The notes: generated by a model not told the origin, from the sequence alone. 64,000 nucleotides of DNA from Megalobrama amblycephala (GCF_018812025.1 NC_063053.1:13000623-13064622), one strand, 5' to 3'. Positions 44,142-56,353 are shown, numbered from the stretch's first letter. Numbers and translations: made by a program.

Positions 44142-44240
44142 ATTGATTTACATTAAACAATGAAATTGGAGCCCTACTGCAGCAGTTACAATGTCTGTTA
44201 TTTAGAAGTTGGAGCTCACATATTCTCATGGGTTTGTGTT

Positions 44241-44310
44241 CCTGTAGCTCAGCCTGCAAAGTATATGTAAGGCACTAGCAACACCAAGGTCATGAGTTCA
44301 ATTCTCAGAT
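44241..44310 (+). mobile_element. Short tRNA-derived SINE fragment
   Basis: CCTGTAGCTCAGCCTGCAAA, then GCACTAGCAACACCAAGGTC and GAGTTCAATTCTCAG: A-box and B-box layout shared with the minus-strand copy at 17.7 kb. It lacks a foldable cloverleaf, so it is not a tRNA gene. Confidence 0.6.
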
Positions 44311-45063
44311 GGATGGATGGATAATAAAAAGGCAAAAAGGTTTAAAAAAAGAATGAATACAATTAACTTTTTGCCAGTGTTTAGAAATACAGAGAATATA
44401 GACATTCCAATTCAATAAAATTAGAGCAAAGGGACTGTAGTCACTCTTTTAATTCTCCCTCTCTCTGTGCTGTTTTAACATACTTTCTCTCCAGGATCAG
44501 AAAACAGAGGCCTGATTAAATCCTAATAAAAGCCTCACCTGAGGGTTAATGGGAAACGTACAGTGAAACAACGAGGGGAATCCAGCGCGCTCCTCTCATA
44601 CTTTATCTGGAACTGTAATGTCACCAGCGATTAGCAGAGAGGTCGAGGATTTGATTAAAACACCACCATGATAAGAACCTGATGTCCTCTTGAGTACATG
44701 TGTGTGTGTGCGTGTGCTAGTCTCTGACTATAACTTTCTTTGTGTCTTTCAGGTGATTATTTTCAGTCACTAGACTGAAGAAACTAAACGAAGAGACAAT
44801 TATAGAAACAACGACATAATGAGACTAAAAAGATGGAAAACATTAACAAATACTTTGACCGACACTGTTGGTGTGTGTCCAGGTTTTCTCTCCCTGCGGT
44901 CACACAGATGTAGATTACTCACTGGAAGTGATTGATAATATAAGGTAAGGGCTGTGTTTGATAATGTGCTGTAATTAGTCAGCTCTATAGTGGCTCTGAC
45001 AAAGCCCTGTGCAGTCCTTATGAACACTAGAACTATATTTGTCTGTTTATCTGACATACAGTA
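44311..45063. other. Non-coding, no gene seen
   Basis: No repeat ends or exons recognised. Confidence 0.3.
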
Positions 45064-45993
45064 CAGTCCAAAAGTTTGGAACCACTAAGATTTTTAATGT
45101 TTTTAAAAGAAGTTTCGTCTGCTCACCAAGGCTACATTTATTTAATTAAAAATACAGTAAAAAACAGTAATATTGTGAAATATTATTACAATTTAAAATA
45201 ACTGTGTACTATTTAAATATATTTGACAAAGTAATTTATTCCTGTGATGCAAAGCTGAATTTTCAGCATCGTTACCCCAGTCTTCAGTGTCACATGATCC
45301 TTCAGAAATCATTCTAATATGCTGATTTGCTGCTCAAGAAACATTTATGATTATTTTCAATGTTGAAAACAGTTGTGTACTTTTTTTTTTTCAGGATTCC
45401 TTGATGAATAGAAAGTTCAAAAGAACAGCATTTATCTGAAATACAAAGCTTCTGTAGCATTATACACTACCGTTCAAAAGTTTGGGGTCAGTAAGAATTT
45501 TTATTTTTATTTTTTTGAAAAGAAATTAAAGAAATGAATACTTTTATTCAGCAAGGATGCATTAAATCAATCAAAAGTGGCAGTAAAGACATTTATAATG
45601 TTACAAAAGATTAGATTTCAGATAAACACTGTTCTTTTGAACTTTCTATTCATCAAATAATCCTGAAAAAAAATATTGTACACAAATATTTTGTACAATT
45701 GTACACATTAAATGTTTCTTGAGCAGCAGATCAGCATATTAGAATGATTTCTGAAGGATCATGTGACACTGAAGACTGGAGTAATGATGCTGAAAATTCA
45801 GCTTTGCCATCACAGGAATAAATTACTTTGTGAAATATATTCAAATAGAAAACAGTTATTTTAAATTGTAATAATATTTCACAATATTACTGTTTTTTAC
45901 TGTATTTTTAATTAAATAAATGTAGCCTTGGTGAGCAGACGAAACTTCTTTTAAAAACATTAAAAATCTTAGTGGTTCCAAACTTTTGGACTG
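45064..45993. mobile_element. 930-bp foldback DNA transposon with TA flanks
   Basis: Ends CAGTCCAAAAGTTTGGAACC and its reverse complement, each next to TA, suggesting a Tc1/mariner-type target. Arms of about 370 bp (45064..45440 and 45625..45993) are inverted copies. The centre holds a further end-like sequence (ACCGTTCAAAAGTTTGGGGT). No coding capacity. Confidence 0.85.
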
Positions 45994-45995
45994 TA

Positions 45996-48900
45996 CTGTA
46001 TAAAATAAATACACAAGCATATACAGCTGAAACATCATGCAATAAAAGCTATGAGTAACAGGACATTTTGTTGATGGCTTGGTTTCTATTCCTAGCATCG
46101 TTTTTAGTAGCCGCACCCACAGTAAAATCTCATTGGTCCAAAATCCTGATTCCAATAACTGTACATTAAACATTAAAAAATATTTCTCACCACCCTATTT
46201 GACAAATTAAAAATTCAATGTTTGTTGTAAACTAAATGACTTTATTATTTTTTTTAGCTGATTACATTTTAAAATATTGAATTAAAAGATTAAGCCCTAT
46301 AGTTCAGAGCTCTCTTCTTGCAGTGGATATACAGTATGTTGGTGTATTTCACTTATTATTGTGGACCATAACAATCCATTTGTACAGGTGGAAACATAGA
46401 GAGCTCTTTCCTTGTTTACCATCAGTGAATCAGAGAAGACACATGGTTGAAAAGAAGACCCTCTCTTTCTCCTGTCTTTTGGTTCTTTGTAGTGCTTAAT
46501 AAACTCTCTGTTTCTGCAAACAATCCTCCAGTGTAATAATGGCAAATGAAACAGTAGCAGTCCTATAACTCAAGACCTCTGTAATTGATCCCTGAAGCCC
46601 TTGCTCTGTCTCTCCTCACTCTTTCGATCAAGGTGGCATGCTCTCGGAGAAGGACATTCCTCTAAGATATTTCATCAGGGTGCATAGGGTTTCAGCAGTG
46701 AGTGGTTAAATCCTGGGATAATGGTGGGTTTGGTAAGGAAGCTGGTGTCGACAAGATGAGGTTAGCTCAGAAAATGTGATACTTTGTATTAGTAACCGTT
46801 TGGGTAATTCTGAGTAAACTAGCCATTGATGCCTTGACTATGTGATTAGCTTTTGGTATGTCTGATATCAAATCCCACCAAAATGGGAGGTTGTTTGAGA
46901 AGTTAACATCCCTCACACACATACACACTCCCTCAAGCTTTAGCATCACCATCCTGCCAGAACCCTCGAATGATGAGGATTCATGGCCCAGACTGCCTGC
47001 TCGATCCTGGCCCTGTACACAAACGTGATCTTTGAGGCATTAATATGCACAGCCGCCCCACCACCCCCCCCCCACCCCCACCCCAGCCTGTCACAGAGAT
47101 ATACTGTTCTAGCCCCAGAGTACCGGCACACTGAGAGACATCCGTTTCAGGGGAAGTTATACTAGTGAGAATCATTAGTCCCTGCTGCTGTATTTGCATG
47201 AATGCAAGAGATAGGATAGGATAGCTGTGATCTATTTCCCATGATTGGATGTGATGAAATAGAGCATGCAAACAGAATGTTGCTGAATCACTGCCCAAAC
47301 AAGTACCCTTTGACCATGTGCAAATAAGAAAATACTGTTCTTGTTTGAGAAATTGAAAGAATATAGAGGAAGAAATGCATTGTTTAAACAGAAAAGAGTC
47401 CAAAAGTATGGGGTCGGTTAGTAATTTTAATGAAAACAGTAATATTGTGAAATATTATTAAAATTTAAAATAACTATTTTCTATTTTAATATATTTTAAA
47501 ATGTCATTTATTCCTGCGAAATTTTCAGCAGCCATTACTGCATTATTTAGAAGAAACATTTCTTCTTATCAATGTTGAAAACAGTTGTGCTGCTTAATAT
47601 TTTTGTGGAAACTGATAATTGTTTTTCCAGGATTCTTTGAAGAATTCTATGTAAAAAAACAGCATTTATGAATAAAAGTATTATTTAAAAAATAGCTCCT
47701 AATGGAGCTCCTATTTCATACAGTGGTAATTCACAAATAAATGTCACATAAAACTCAATTTTAAAATAATTAAAGACTAAAAAACATCAAAAATAAAAGT
47801 TTAATTTAAAAATACGTTATAATAATACATTAAACTTAACCACCTTTCAACGTATATGGATTTTCCAGTTGTTTCATACATTAAATGTGAACATATATAT
47901 TACAATTTATAATTAGATTGTAATATTTTCTATGTCAAATTTTAATGACCCCAACTTAAAGGTCCCACAATGGCATCAGAAAGAGAGTGAGAACCATTTA
48001 TGACACAATGCTGTTTGCAGGAGCTTAGAAGTTGCAGGTCTTGATAAACATGGTCGAAAACAACATTATTTCTAAGTTAGATTGGGCAGCTTTTCAGGTC
48101 CAGCCCCACTGCTTTCATGACTGTGAATAATTTTCCATTTCATTTGGAATCGATCAACTTGCCAAAGTGAGACAGAATTACCCCGGGTGGTGAAAAATTC
48201 TGTGAAAGTGCATCTATTGCCAAAGGCTTAAAGTGCAGTATAAACCTCCAAAGTGCAATCAGGCTAAAGCAGCAGTGCTTGGCTCTGATTGGGCAGTACT
48301 TGTTGCACCAAAACTGGCAGCACTGATAGAGGCCATATGCTCTGGAACTCAGAGGACTGTGCGGCTTACCAAGCGTCCTAAAATGACAGCTAAAACTACT
48401 ATTGAGACTTGTGAATCATCATACAGCTCTAGTCATATGACATTTGACAGACGTCACAGTCATCAATGTGGTCTTTATCTCTGCGCCTACTGACTATATG
48501 AGTCAAAGGTCACGCTGAAGTGAAGAGCCATCTCATCAGACCCCGCCAGGCAGCGCTACTCGTGTGTGAATCCTCTAAGAGAGAAGAAACGATGTGGGAG
48601 GGAAAATACTTAAACGGCAGTCACGTTCAAAAGGCGCCCACTGACTGAACTGCTCATAAAGGACTGGAAGAGTGAGAGATCGCTCTGAGCTAATGCGGAA
48701 ACCCACTGGGAGTGGGATATCAGTGTGGCTATCTAAACTGGCAGTCAACTGCATCTGCTGCACATCTAAATCATATAAGTACTGTGATATTTCTAACAAA
48801 AATACAGAAAGCTGTTTAGCAGAGCCAGGGGCTTTTGTAATGAAAGAGCAAAATGTGGCTGTGAGATGCAACAAACGGTATGTTTTATCGTGCATTCTCA

Positions 48901-49661
48901 CACTTGTACAAACACCCCTTAAGTGTTATTGCTGTATGAATACTAATGAGATGAACTCAGTTTAAACAACTTTTCAAAAGAAATCTGCTTTGTGTCAGTG
49001 ATGGGTCAGTATGGCTAATCGACCAAATTAATAGTTTTACTAGTTGTTTTAGATTTAATATTTTTTACGTCAGAACTTCTTAGCATGCTTTGAGACTGTC
49101 TACCATGAGAGACTTGGCCACTTAATCAGGTCTTGGTTTTTCAATGTCTCACACCATGAATTTTGTGTTAAGATGCTGTGTCAAGTTAAAAATAGTTCAA
49201 CTTTTAAAGTCGCAATGAAGAGAAGTAGCGACAGATCCTTTCTTCCATATTGTGACATAGATCTAAGTAAAGATTATCGAAAAAGAAAAAAAAAATATAT
49301 AGGGTGGGAACTTGATTCAACCCAACGGTTGTTGATTGGATGGAGGCATCTCTGAATGAAAGCTTGCGGCGATTATAAGAAAGGGGCGGAGTTTGAGCAG
49401 TGAGAGCATCAAAATGATTGGATTTATCCTGCATACATCACCTAAAAGAAGTACTGTGTTTCACCGGAAGATGAAGTGTCAACATTTTGATTAAAACAAT
49501 AAGATCAAAAACATTTGTTTAGGAACTTTGGTAACACTTCAGTATGGGCAACACTTATTCACTATTAACTACAACTTTTCCCTCAATAAACTCCTAATTT
49601 ACCACTTATTAATAGTAAATAAGGTAGCCAATATTCTAGTAATATGCAAGCTAATATCACC
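45996..49661. other. Non-coding, no gene seen
   Basis: Contains a C-rich run at about 47055..47092 and the foldback fragment at 47.4 kb. Several open frames of 80-140 codons are compositional and carry no domain or splice pattern. Confidence 0.3.
47401..47690 (-). repeat. Fragment of the foldback family
   Basis: CCAAAAGTATGGGGTCGG start, then AACAGTAATATTGTGAAATA and ATGTTGAAAACAGTTGTGCT, matching the left arm at 45 kb. Confidence 0.65.
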
Positions 49662-50215
49662 AGCAGCCATATCACCCTGTTGCCCACTTAGGCTAAGCAG
49701 GGCTGAGCTTGGTTAATACCTGAATGGGAGAACTCCTGGGAAAACTAGGTTGCTGCTGGAAGAGGTGTTAGTGAGGCAGGCAGGGGGTGCTCACCCTGTG
49801 GTCTGTGTGGGTCCTAACACCCCAGTATTGTAATGGGGACACTATACTGTCAAAAAGCATTGTCCTTTGATGACATGTTAAACTGAGGTCCTGACTCTCT
49901 GTGGTCATTAAAAATCCCAGGATGTCCTTCGAAAAGAGTAGGGGTATAACCCGGCATCCTGGCCAAATTTGCCCATTGGCCTCTGTCCATCATGGCCTCC
50001 TAATCATCCCCTTACACTGATTGGCTTTATCACTGTGTCTCCTTTCTACCAATAAGCTGGTGTGTGATGGGTGTTCTGGCGCAATATGGCTGCCGTTGCA
50101 TCATCAAGGTGGATGCTGCACATTGGTTGTGGTTGAGGTGATTCCCCCTTCCATATGTAAAGCACTTTGAGTACCCAGAAAAGCAATATATAAATGTAAG
50201 AAATTACTATTATTA
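49662..50215 (+). mobile_element. 5S-rRNA-derived SINE (SINE3-like)
   Basis: The first about 100 bp follow the 3' two-thirds of 5S rRNA: CAGCCATATCACCCTG, CTAAGCAGGGCTGAGC, TGGTTAATACCTGAATGGGA and CTCCTGGGAAAACTAGGT, i.e. the internal pol III promoter region. About 400 bp of unrelated body follow, ending AAGCAATATATAAATGTAA and an ATT-rich tail. The 5S part lacks its centre (GATCTCGTC region). Zebrafish SINE3 has this composition. Confidence 0.85.
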
Positions 50216-50249
50216 TTAATTATTATTACAATTATTATTATCAACCTTA

Positions 50250-50841
50250 ATGTTATGAAGCGACGAGAATACTTTTTGTGACCCCAAAAAACAAAATAAT
50301 GACATTATTCAACAATATCTATCGATGGGCGATTTCAAAACACTGCTTCATGAAGCTTCGAAGCTTTATGAATCATTTGCTTCGAATCAGTGGTTCGGAG
50401 TGCGTATCAAACTGCCAAAGTCACTTGATTTCAGTAAAAGAGGCTTTGTTATGTCATAAGTGTTTCGAAATGTCAATGGTTCACCACTGGGGGGGCATGA
50501 CTGGCAGTCTGATACGTGCTCTGAACCACTGATTCAAAACAAAATATTCGTATAGCTTTGAAGCTTCATGAAGCAGGGTTTTGAAATTGGCCATCAGTAG
50601 ATATTGTTGAATAAAGTCGTTATTTTGTTTTTTTGCCACACAAAAAGTATTCTCGTCGCTTCATAACATTAAGGTTGAACCACTGTAGTCACATGAACAG
50701 GCAATGGAGGCCTCATTGAGCCATCGGATTTTATGAAAAATATCTTAATTTGTGTTCTGAAGATGAAAGAAGGTCTTACGGGTGTGAAACGACATGAGGG
50801 TGAGTAATTAATGATAGAATTTTCATTTTTGGGTGAACTAA
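50250..50841. mobile_element. Hairpin MITE with GTTAGTTCACCC end, copy D, split by insertion
   Basis: Contains the GATTTCAAAACACTGCTTCA stem (50330..50420 with 50505..50600). The right end GGGTGAACTAA is interrupted at 50842 by another element, and its last bases (CCCTCTAA) resume at 51587. The left terminus is missing. Confidence 0.75.
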
Positions 50842-51583
50842 AGGCCCCGGTATACTTCAAACGAAATCGAAGAACAATCTGATGTGATGTAATTTCGAAC
50901 AAAATCAGGCCAAAACGAAGTTTGTTTTGTGTTCGTTTGGAAGTTCGAAACCGCTTGCCAAAGTGAACTTTCAAGAAAAGTTTGCTCCAGCTGCAAAACA
51001 CCTTCGTACTACCATTAGTCCGTGACGATAACGTAATAGGAGGTGTGCGCAGAGGCTCTGCCTTCACTCGCGTGGAACGAGTCTCTGACTCATTTCGTGT
51101 GTTTGAGCTTGTTGAGGTAAGATCTCCGTGGGCGAAAACATGAACACACTGGATAGCCGCTTTATAGAACAAAATGAAGTTGTGCTTGTAAAAAAATGAG
51201 GCACTAACACTGTTTTTCGTGTTTGATACTGTAAAGCTGCTTGATTTTAAGCAATCTATTGAATAAAGTGCTATATGAAGACGTGACGTGACTGGAGTGC
51301 TAATTGCAGAGCTCGTGCTAACATACCCATGTTGTTATGATCAGACACTTTCTTATGCTTTATATAATAAATGTTTGCTGTTTTCTGATTTTTGTTGTGT
51401 TTATTTTGTTACTGAGAAGAAAGTGCACGGCACATATTTACATATTCATCTAAACGTCGCTCTCAGCAGTGTGGGCGGCGTCAGATGTTCGTTTACAGCA
51501 TATCACTGGTCACGCATTTCGAACTTCGTTTTACCCCTAAACGAAGAACAAAAAAGAACTTTGTTTGAAGTATACTGGGACCT
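50842..51583. mobile_element. 742-bp non-autonomous transposon with TAA duplication (PIF/Harbinger-like)
   Basis: Ends AGGCCCCGGTATACTTCAAA and inverted AGGTCCCAGTATACTTCAAA: 24-bp terminal repeats with three differences. TAA flanks both sides (50839..50841, 51584..51586), exactly as expected if one TAA of the host MITE was duplicated. Three-base TAA/TTA duplications are typical of PIF/Harbinger. No transposase. Confidence 0.8.
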
Positions 51584-51599
51584 TAACCCTCTAAAAGCA

Positions 51600-52873
51600 C
51601 ATCTCAGGACCTCAAGCATTTGGTTACATTCAGATTCAGACCATCTAGCTGCTCATTAACACACAAATTTATCTGTGGTGGACCCCAAAACAGCCCAATT
51701 ATCCAGGGCTAAAATGCTCAAGTCAACTAGTTGTTTAGACAACTCACTGACTAGTTGATTATGAAAATATGTAGTTCTATGCATCCCTACTTTCTATTAA
51801 TTAGGCCAAAACCTAAATTTCCAAATGAAACAAAATAAAAAAAGATACAGTTTTTTTGTGTTATTGTACAAAAATAATGAATGTCCATTTTGAGATGACA
51901 GTTATACATACTATATTTAAATCAGCCTCCCACCACTTTAAATAACTATATGAGACACTAGTAGTTGGTTGCGCTGTGTTCAGCGGTGCAAAAGTCATCA
52001 GGGAACGTAATCTCGCTTGTTCTCTCCTCAGCTTTAAGAGTCTGTGGTCTATTATTATCTCAGTGATATGATATTTCTCTCTGCCATCCTTGTCGTCGCT
52101 CAGAATGTCAGCTGCCAATCTTAGGAGCCATGCAGAGGAAATGAACAGTCTGTTCTAAACACTGAAAACTACAGCTTTCATTCAGTTTGAGAGGTTACGA
52201 CAGGGATTCATGCATCTAAAGGGATTTGCAGACACCTGAAATAAAGAACTCTTAAAGTGGGAATCATTTGATATCTAAACTTACAAGAGATGGTAGAATA
52301 TAACAACTAAAAACAACATAAACATAATACCTAAAATGTATTTCAGTGACAAAGTTAAGGATAGTATTTCAGCTGAATTGTTCCAGAAGACAGAAATGAG
52401 GTAAATGAGAACTAAAAGATAACTACACAAACTGATTAAGTGATTAACTTAATGTGACATAATAACAAACGTTTAATCTACACAGTTCGTTACAGTTGAA
52501 AAGTTTACATTTTGCTGAAAAACAAACATTGTCTCCAGTCTATCACCCCATATAATTGGGCTGTAGTGTTGCTGAATTCACAAAGCCATTGCAGACTCAC
52601 AGTTTTGATTGATGATGCTCATTTTCTAAGCGCTGTCTTCGACACTTAAAGTGCATATGACCCAGTTCTGTAGGCTATACGTTTTTAATTTAACATCCAC
52701 AGTGCCAAAGTATGCCCTGAAGATGGATGACTACTACTCTCCCAGTTCTGGCAGGTAAAGTTGAGGATCACGCAGCAAAAACAGTCAAGCTTGGCAGGGA
52801 CATGGGGAAAGAGAAACAGAAAGACATAGAGAGCAACACAGAGACTGGTAGAGACTGAACAGAGAGAACACTT
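51600..52873. other. Non-coding, no gene seen
   Basis: AT-rich, no repeat ends recognised. Confidence 0.3.
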
Positions 52874-52883
52874 CACTGTTAAA

Positions 52884-53105
52884 AAATTACTGTAAATTTT
52901 ACAGTAAAATACTGGCAGCAGGGTTGCCAGCCAGTTACTGTAATTTTTACAGTAGTGTTTCTGTAATTTAATTTACAGAATTTTACTGTAATCGAGAATA
53001 CAGTAAAATTCTGTAAATTAAATTACAGAAACACTACTGTAAAAATTACAGTAACTGGCTGGCAACCCTGCTGCCAGTATTTTACTGTAAAATTTACAGT
53101 AATTT
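52884..53105. repeat. Near-perfect 222-bp palindrome
   Basis: The two 111-bp halves are reverse complements with only isolated mismatches at the centre (about 52991..52998). Built from TTTTACAGTAA-type words plus a CTGGCAGCAGGGTTGCCAGC core. It lies just inside a CACTG terminus at 52874. Confidence 0.95.
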
Positions 53106-53814
53106 ATATATTTTGTATACTGCATTTTACAAAAAAATATATTGTATACTGCATTTAACATACTTCTTTAAATAGCAAATACACACATTCAAGTAGTTTA
53201 GTCAAGTAGAATATGTAAAATGCAGTATACAATATATTTTCCCTATTGCTCACTTAATGACTGGGAGCTGAATTTTAAATTTAATCTATTAACTGCATAA
53301 ACTTTAAACAAATTTTAACTGCATAAAGTGTTGTATAATGCATAACTTAATTCACCCCCCTCCCAAAAAAATGATGCTTCTTAATCTTGAAAAACAGGTC
53401 AAAATGTAATAAATATATCTTTCAAATTTACATAAAAAATGCCATAAAAGGTGTATTATTTTGAATTTATTTTTTATTTAGAAAATCATTTTATTTTTTA
53501 AAGGGACAAAAGTTTGTCATGAAAATGTTTTTAAATTACTTATTGGCCATCATGGCCCTTCACACAAAGAAATACAATTATAACTATAACTTGACCAACA
53601 GGGTCATATAAAAACATTTCTTAAAACCCACATCACTTTTATCACTTCATGAACATACCAACATGGCCAAACAACAAGTCCAACAAACTTGCGATCAAAA
53701 AAGAACAATTCTGCTCCAGATGATGTTCCATCCCAGGATTCAAAGAGAGGCTAGAAATATTGAAAGGAACAAAGAGGACAATACATTAGATATACTACAA
53801 AACATAATACTTTA

Positions 53815-54548
53815 AGGGTACGTTCACACTTGTAGTTCGGTTTGTTTGGTTCATTTGGTCCGGACCAAAGAAGAAAAAAAAACATTTAGTCCTGGTCCGG
53901 TAGCGTTCAGATTGGCAATTTTATCACCGAACCAAAAGATACCGAACCTAAAGGTACAGGGATACATTCACAACGTGATTGGTCGGATTTTATGACGTAT
54001 TGCCTATTTTGAGACGGAACTTACCGAACATCCAAAACAATGCTGTTTGCTGAGGTAAATGCGCTCGTTGTGTGTGCGTAGCGGGGCGTAGCCTGCATGT
54101 GATGGTATTTTGGCCAGTTGGGAACTCGTGAAGAGCTTATAAAATGTGTAAAGTAGTCAAAACAGCGGCAGGAATCCATCCGTCACACACACAAACGATC
54201 TGCTGTGTGGAGACGCACGTCTGATGCCTGTGATGAGCAAACTCGCGACTATGACGAGAAAAACCCACATGTGTGAGGATTCTGTCCTTGTTAGGGTCTC
54301 GTCTTCCTGTTTTTGGTTCGGTTACATGTCTTTGGTCCGTGTTGCGTTCATATATCATTCGAACCGCACCAGAGTTCGTTTGGAAGCGGACCGAGACCCA
54401 TCTTTTCAGCGGTCTCGGTCCGCTTGTTTGATGCGCACCGGGGTTCGGATGGCAGCGTTCACATATGTTCAAATGAACCGCACTAACCGAGCAACCGCAC
54501 CAGGGGTCGTTTTAATCGAACCAAACATGACAAGTGTGAACGCACCCT
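53815..54548. mobile_element. 734-bp MITE with AGGGT...ACCCT ends
   Basis: Terminal inverted repeat AGGGTACGTTCACACTTGT against AGGGTGCGTTCACACTTGT. The interior is rich in GGTTCG/CGAACC and GGACC words arranged symmetrically. An open frame crossing it (54224..54673) follows this symmetry and is not a gene. Confidence 0.8.
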
Positions 54549-55299
54549 ACGAGACTGATAAAGGGATGATAGATACAGTCAGATACAGATATAGAATAAT
54601 AAAAGTATATAATAAAAGGAAAAATAGATCTTGGTGTGTGTGTGTATTTCTTACATTTCAGAAATTCCACTGAAAATCCATCACTTTGCACAGAAGAGTG
54701 GCCACATGTAGGTTGAACGCAACCCGTTTCTTCTGAACTGTCTGCCTGTTGTTTTAGATGGCACTTTTCCTTTCGTCTTTGTTCCTCTCTCCAGATAAAT
54801 ACCTACAAAGTGCATAAAGGGTCAGGAATTCAGATTGGTTTTAGCTTTTGAGGCATGTAATCATGTTTATGAAATTATACCATGTGGTAGAGCAGTATTA
54901 GCCTACAACTCCAGTCCTGAATACTTACTTCCCAGAAAGTTTTAGATGTCCCACTAATCAACACCTTATTTAACTAATTTGTTTGCCAGGGTCAAATAGA
55001 GAGACATCTAAAACATTCACCCTAAAAAATAAATGTCTAATCTAGTTGAGAAACAAATAGTTTGTAGTTGTGTTAAAGGCCTCAATAGATATAAAATGTA
55101 CATCTAAAAGACAAGTACAGGATGATCAGTTTGTTCATATCTGTAAATAGCACATTTCATTTCAAGTTAAAAAAAAGATTTGTTTTCGTAATGGTACGTT
55201 AATACATTAACTATACAAGGCAAACTAAAATCAAACAGAGATGTTAAAGTGTTTGCATTACCTTAAGTTAGCAAATGTCCACAAATACATCACATTGGT

Positions 55300-55740
55300 T
55301 ACGTTAACAGCATGAAGCGGCACCATTTTGCGTGACACATCCTCCGTGAGCGGCCTAATCGCGTCGCGAGGCTTTTTCGTTTCGGCCCGTGTTAACAGAT
55401 GACTGTCTGCCTGTACAAATGTGATTTACGCCATAAAATAATCACGACCAAGTGCGCTGATGAACACGAAGTTCTCGTGAATTCCAACTGTTTCTAATTA
55501 TTAATTTTCGGCCCACAGCCGCTATGCTAAAGCGCCGGGGAATGTGTGAGATCCTACCGCGACCGCGCTGAGGAAAACCCCGCGCAAGTCTGCTTCGCGC
55601 CCCGCGGACGGAGGATGCGTCAATCCGGGGTTACCAATATGAATCGCGAATGTAAATACATACATATTTACCAAAGACTGAGGGGGAAATTAAATAATAA
55701 GTCACTTACCACAGTTGTAAATCACTCCTCTTGCTGCTAC
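55300..55740 (-). promoter_or_regulatory. CpG-rich segment with a possible minus-strand splice donor
   Basis: An isolated CpG-rich stretch in AT-rich DNA (for example GCGTCGCGAGG, GCGCCCCGCGG). On its minus strand the sequence GTAAGTGAC at about 55702..55710 forms a consensus donor, preceded by a stretch without a clear start codon. It could be the promoter and first non-coding exon of a gene carried by the surrounding unit. Low certainty. Confidence 0.3.
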
Positions 55741-56119
55741 TCGAATCTTGACCGTTGGAGATCCCACAATGCCTCTGTATATTTGAAATTTACAGCAATA
55801 TTCTGTAAATTTGATTCAAACCGCCACGCCCCTGGAATTCATTGCAATTTACAGCAATATGCTGTATTATTAAAATACAGCCATCGGCTGTAAAATATTG
55901 CTGTAATTTTTACAGCAATTCATTACAGTGTTGTAATTGACCAAGCATGAGGATACAAAATAATACTCTAAATATGCATGATATATTGGTATATAATTAA
56001 ATATGTTATTAATTTTTTTTTTTATTATTATTATTATTAGCCAATTTTTTGTCTATTTTAGGATTTACTTTTGTCATCCTTTTGCACAAACTGATAATGG
56101 TTGAATTTAAGGATTAGTA

Positions 56120-56350
56120 TATTATTTCTTAAGGATCATGTGACACTGAAGACTGGAGAAATGGCTGCTAAAAATTCAGCTTTGCATTACATATAGTTTA
56201 CATTTTTAAATAGATTCAAATAGAGAATAGTTATTTTAAATTGTAATAATATTTCACAATAATAATAAATGTAGCCTTGGTGTGAGCATAAGAGATTTCT
56301 TTCAAAAACATTTAAAAAAAAATCTCAAACCCCAAAATTTTGAACAGTAG
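56120..56350 (+). repeat. Fragment of the foldback family
   Basis: GGATCATGTGACACTGAAGA and the following sequence match the right arm at 45 kb; ends at CCCCAAAATTTTGAACAGTA. Confidence 0.65.
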
Positions 56351-56353
56351 TGT

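Larger units (their letters stand above)
52874..55930. mobile_element. Candidate CACTA/EnSpm-like unit with CACTG ends
   Basis: Left end CACTGTTAAAAAATTACTGT and, inverted on the right, CACTGTAATGAATTGCTGTA are alignable for about 45 bp, as in fish EnSpm elements with CACTG termini. The interior holds the 222-bp palindrome, an inserted MITE (53815..54548) and a CpG-rich segment. No matching 3-bp flanks (CTT, TTG), so the outer limits are an inference. Confidence 0.5.

Noticed and set aside
44241..44310. tRNA gene
   Set aside because: A- and B-box words are present but the sequence does not fold into a cloverleaf, and a second dispersed copy exists at 17.7 kb.
45856..46173. 105-codon minus-strand open frame
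   Set aside because: Its first half is non-repeat AT-rich DNA and its second half is the arm of the foldback element.
46981..47403. 140-codon minus-strand open frame
   Set aside because: Includes a poly-Gly run from the C-rich tract; no domain, no splice context.
49662..49760. 5S rRNA gene
   Set aside because: Only part of 5S is present and it is fused to a SINE body with a LINE-like tail.
50669..51172. 167-codon minus-strand open frame
   Set aside because: Runs across the border between two MITEs (hairpin copy D and the TAA element), so it cannot be a conserved gene.
54224..54673. 149-codon plus-strand open frame
   Set aside because: Lies mostly inside the AGGGT-ended MITE and mirrors its inverted word structure.
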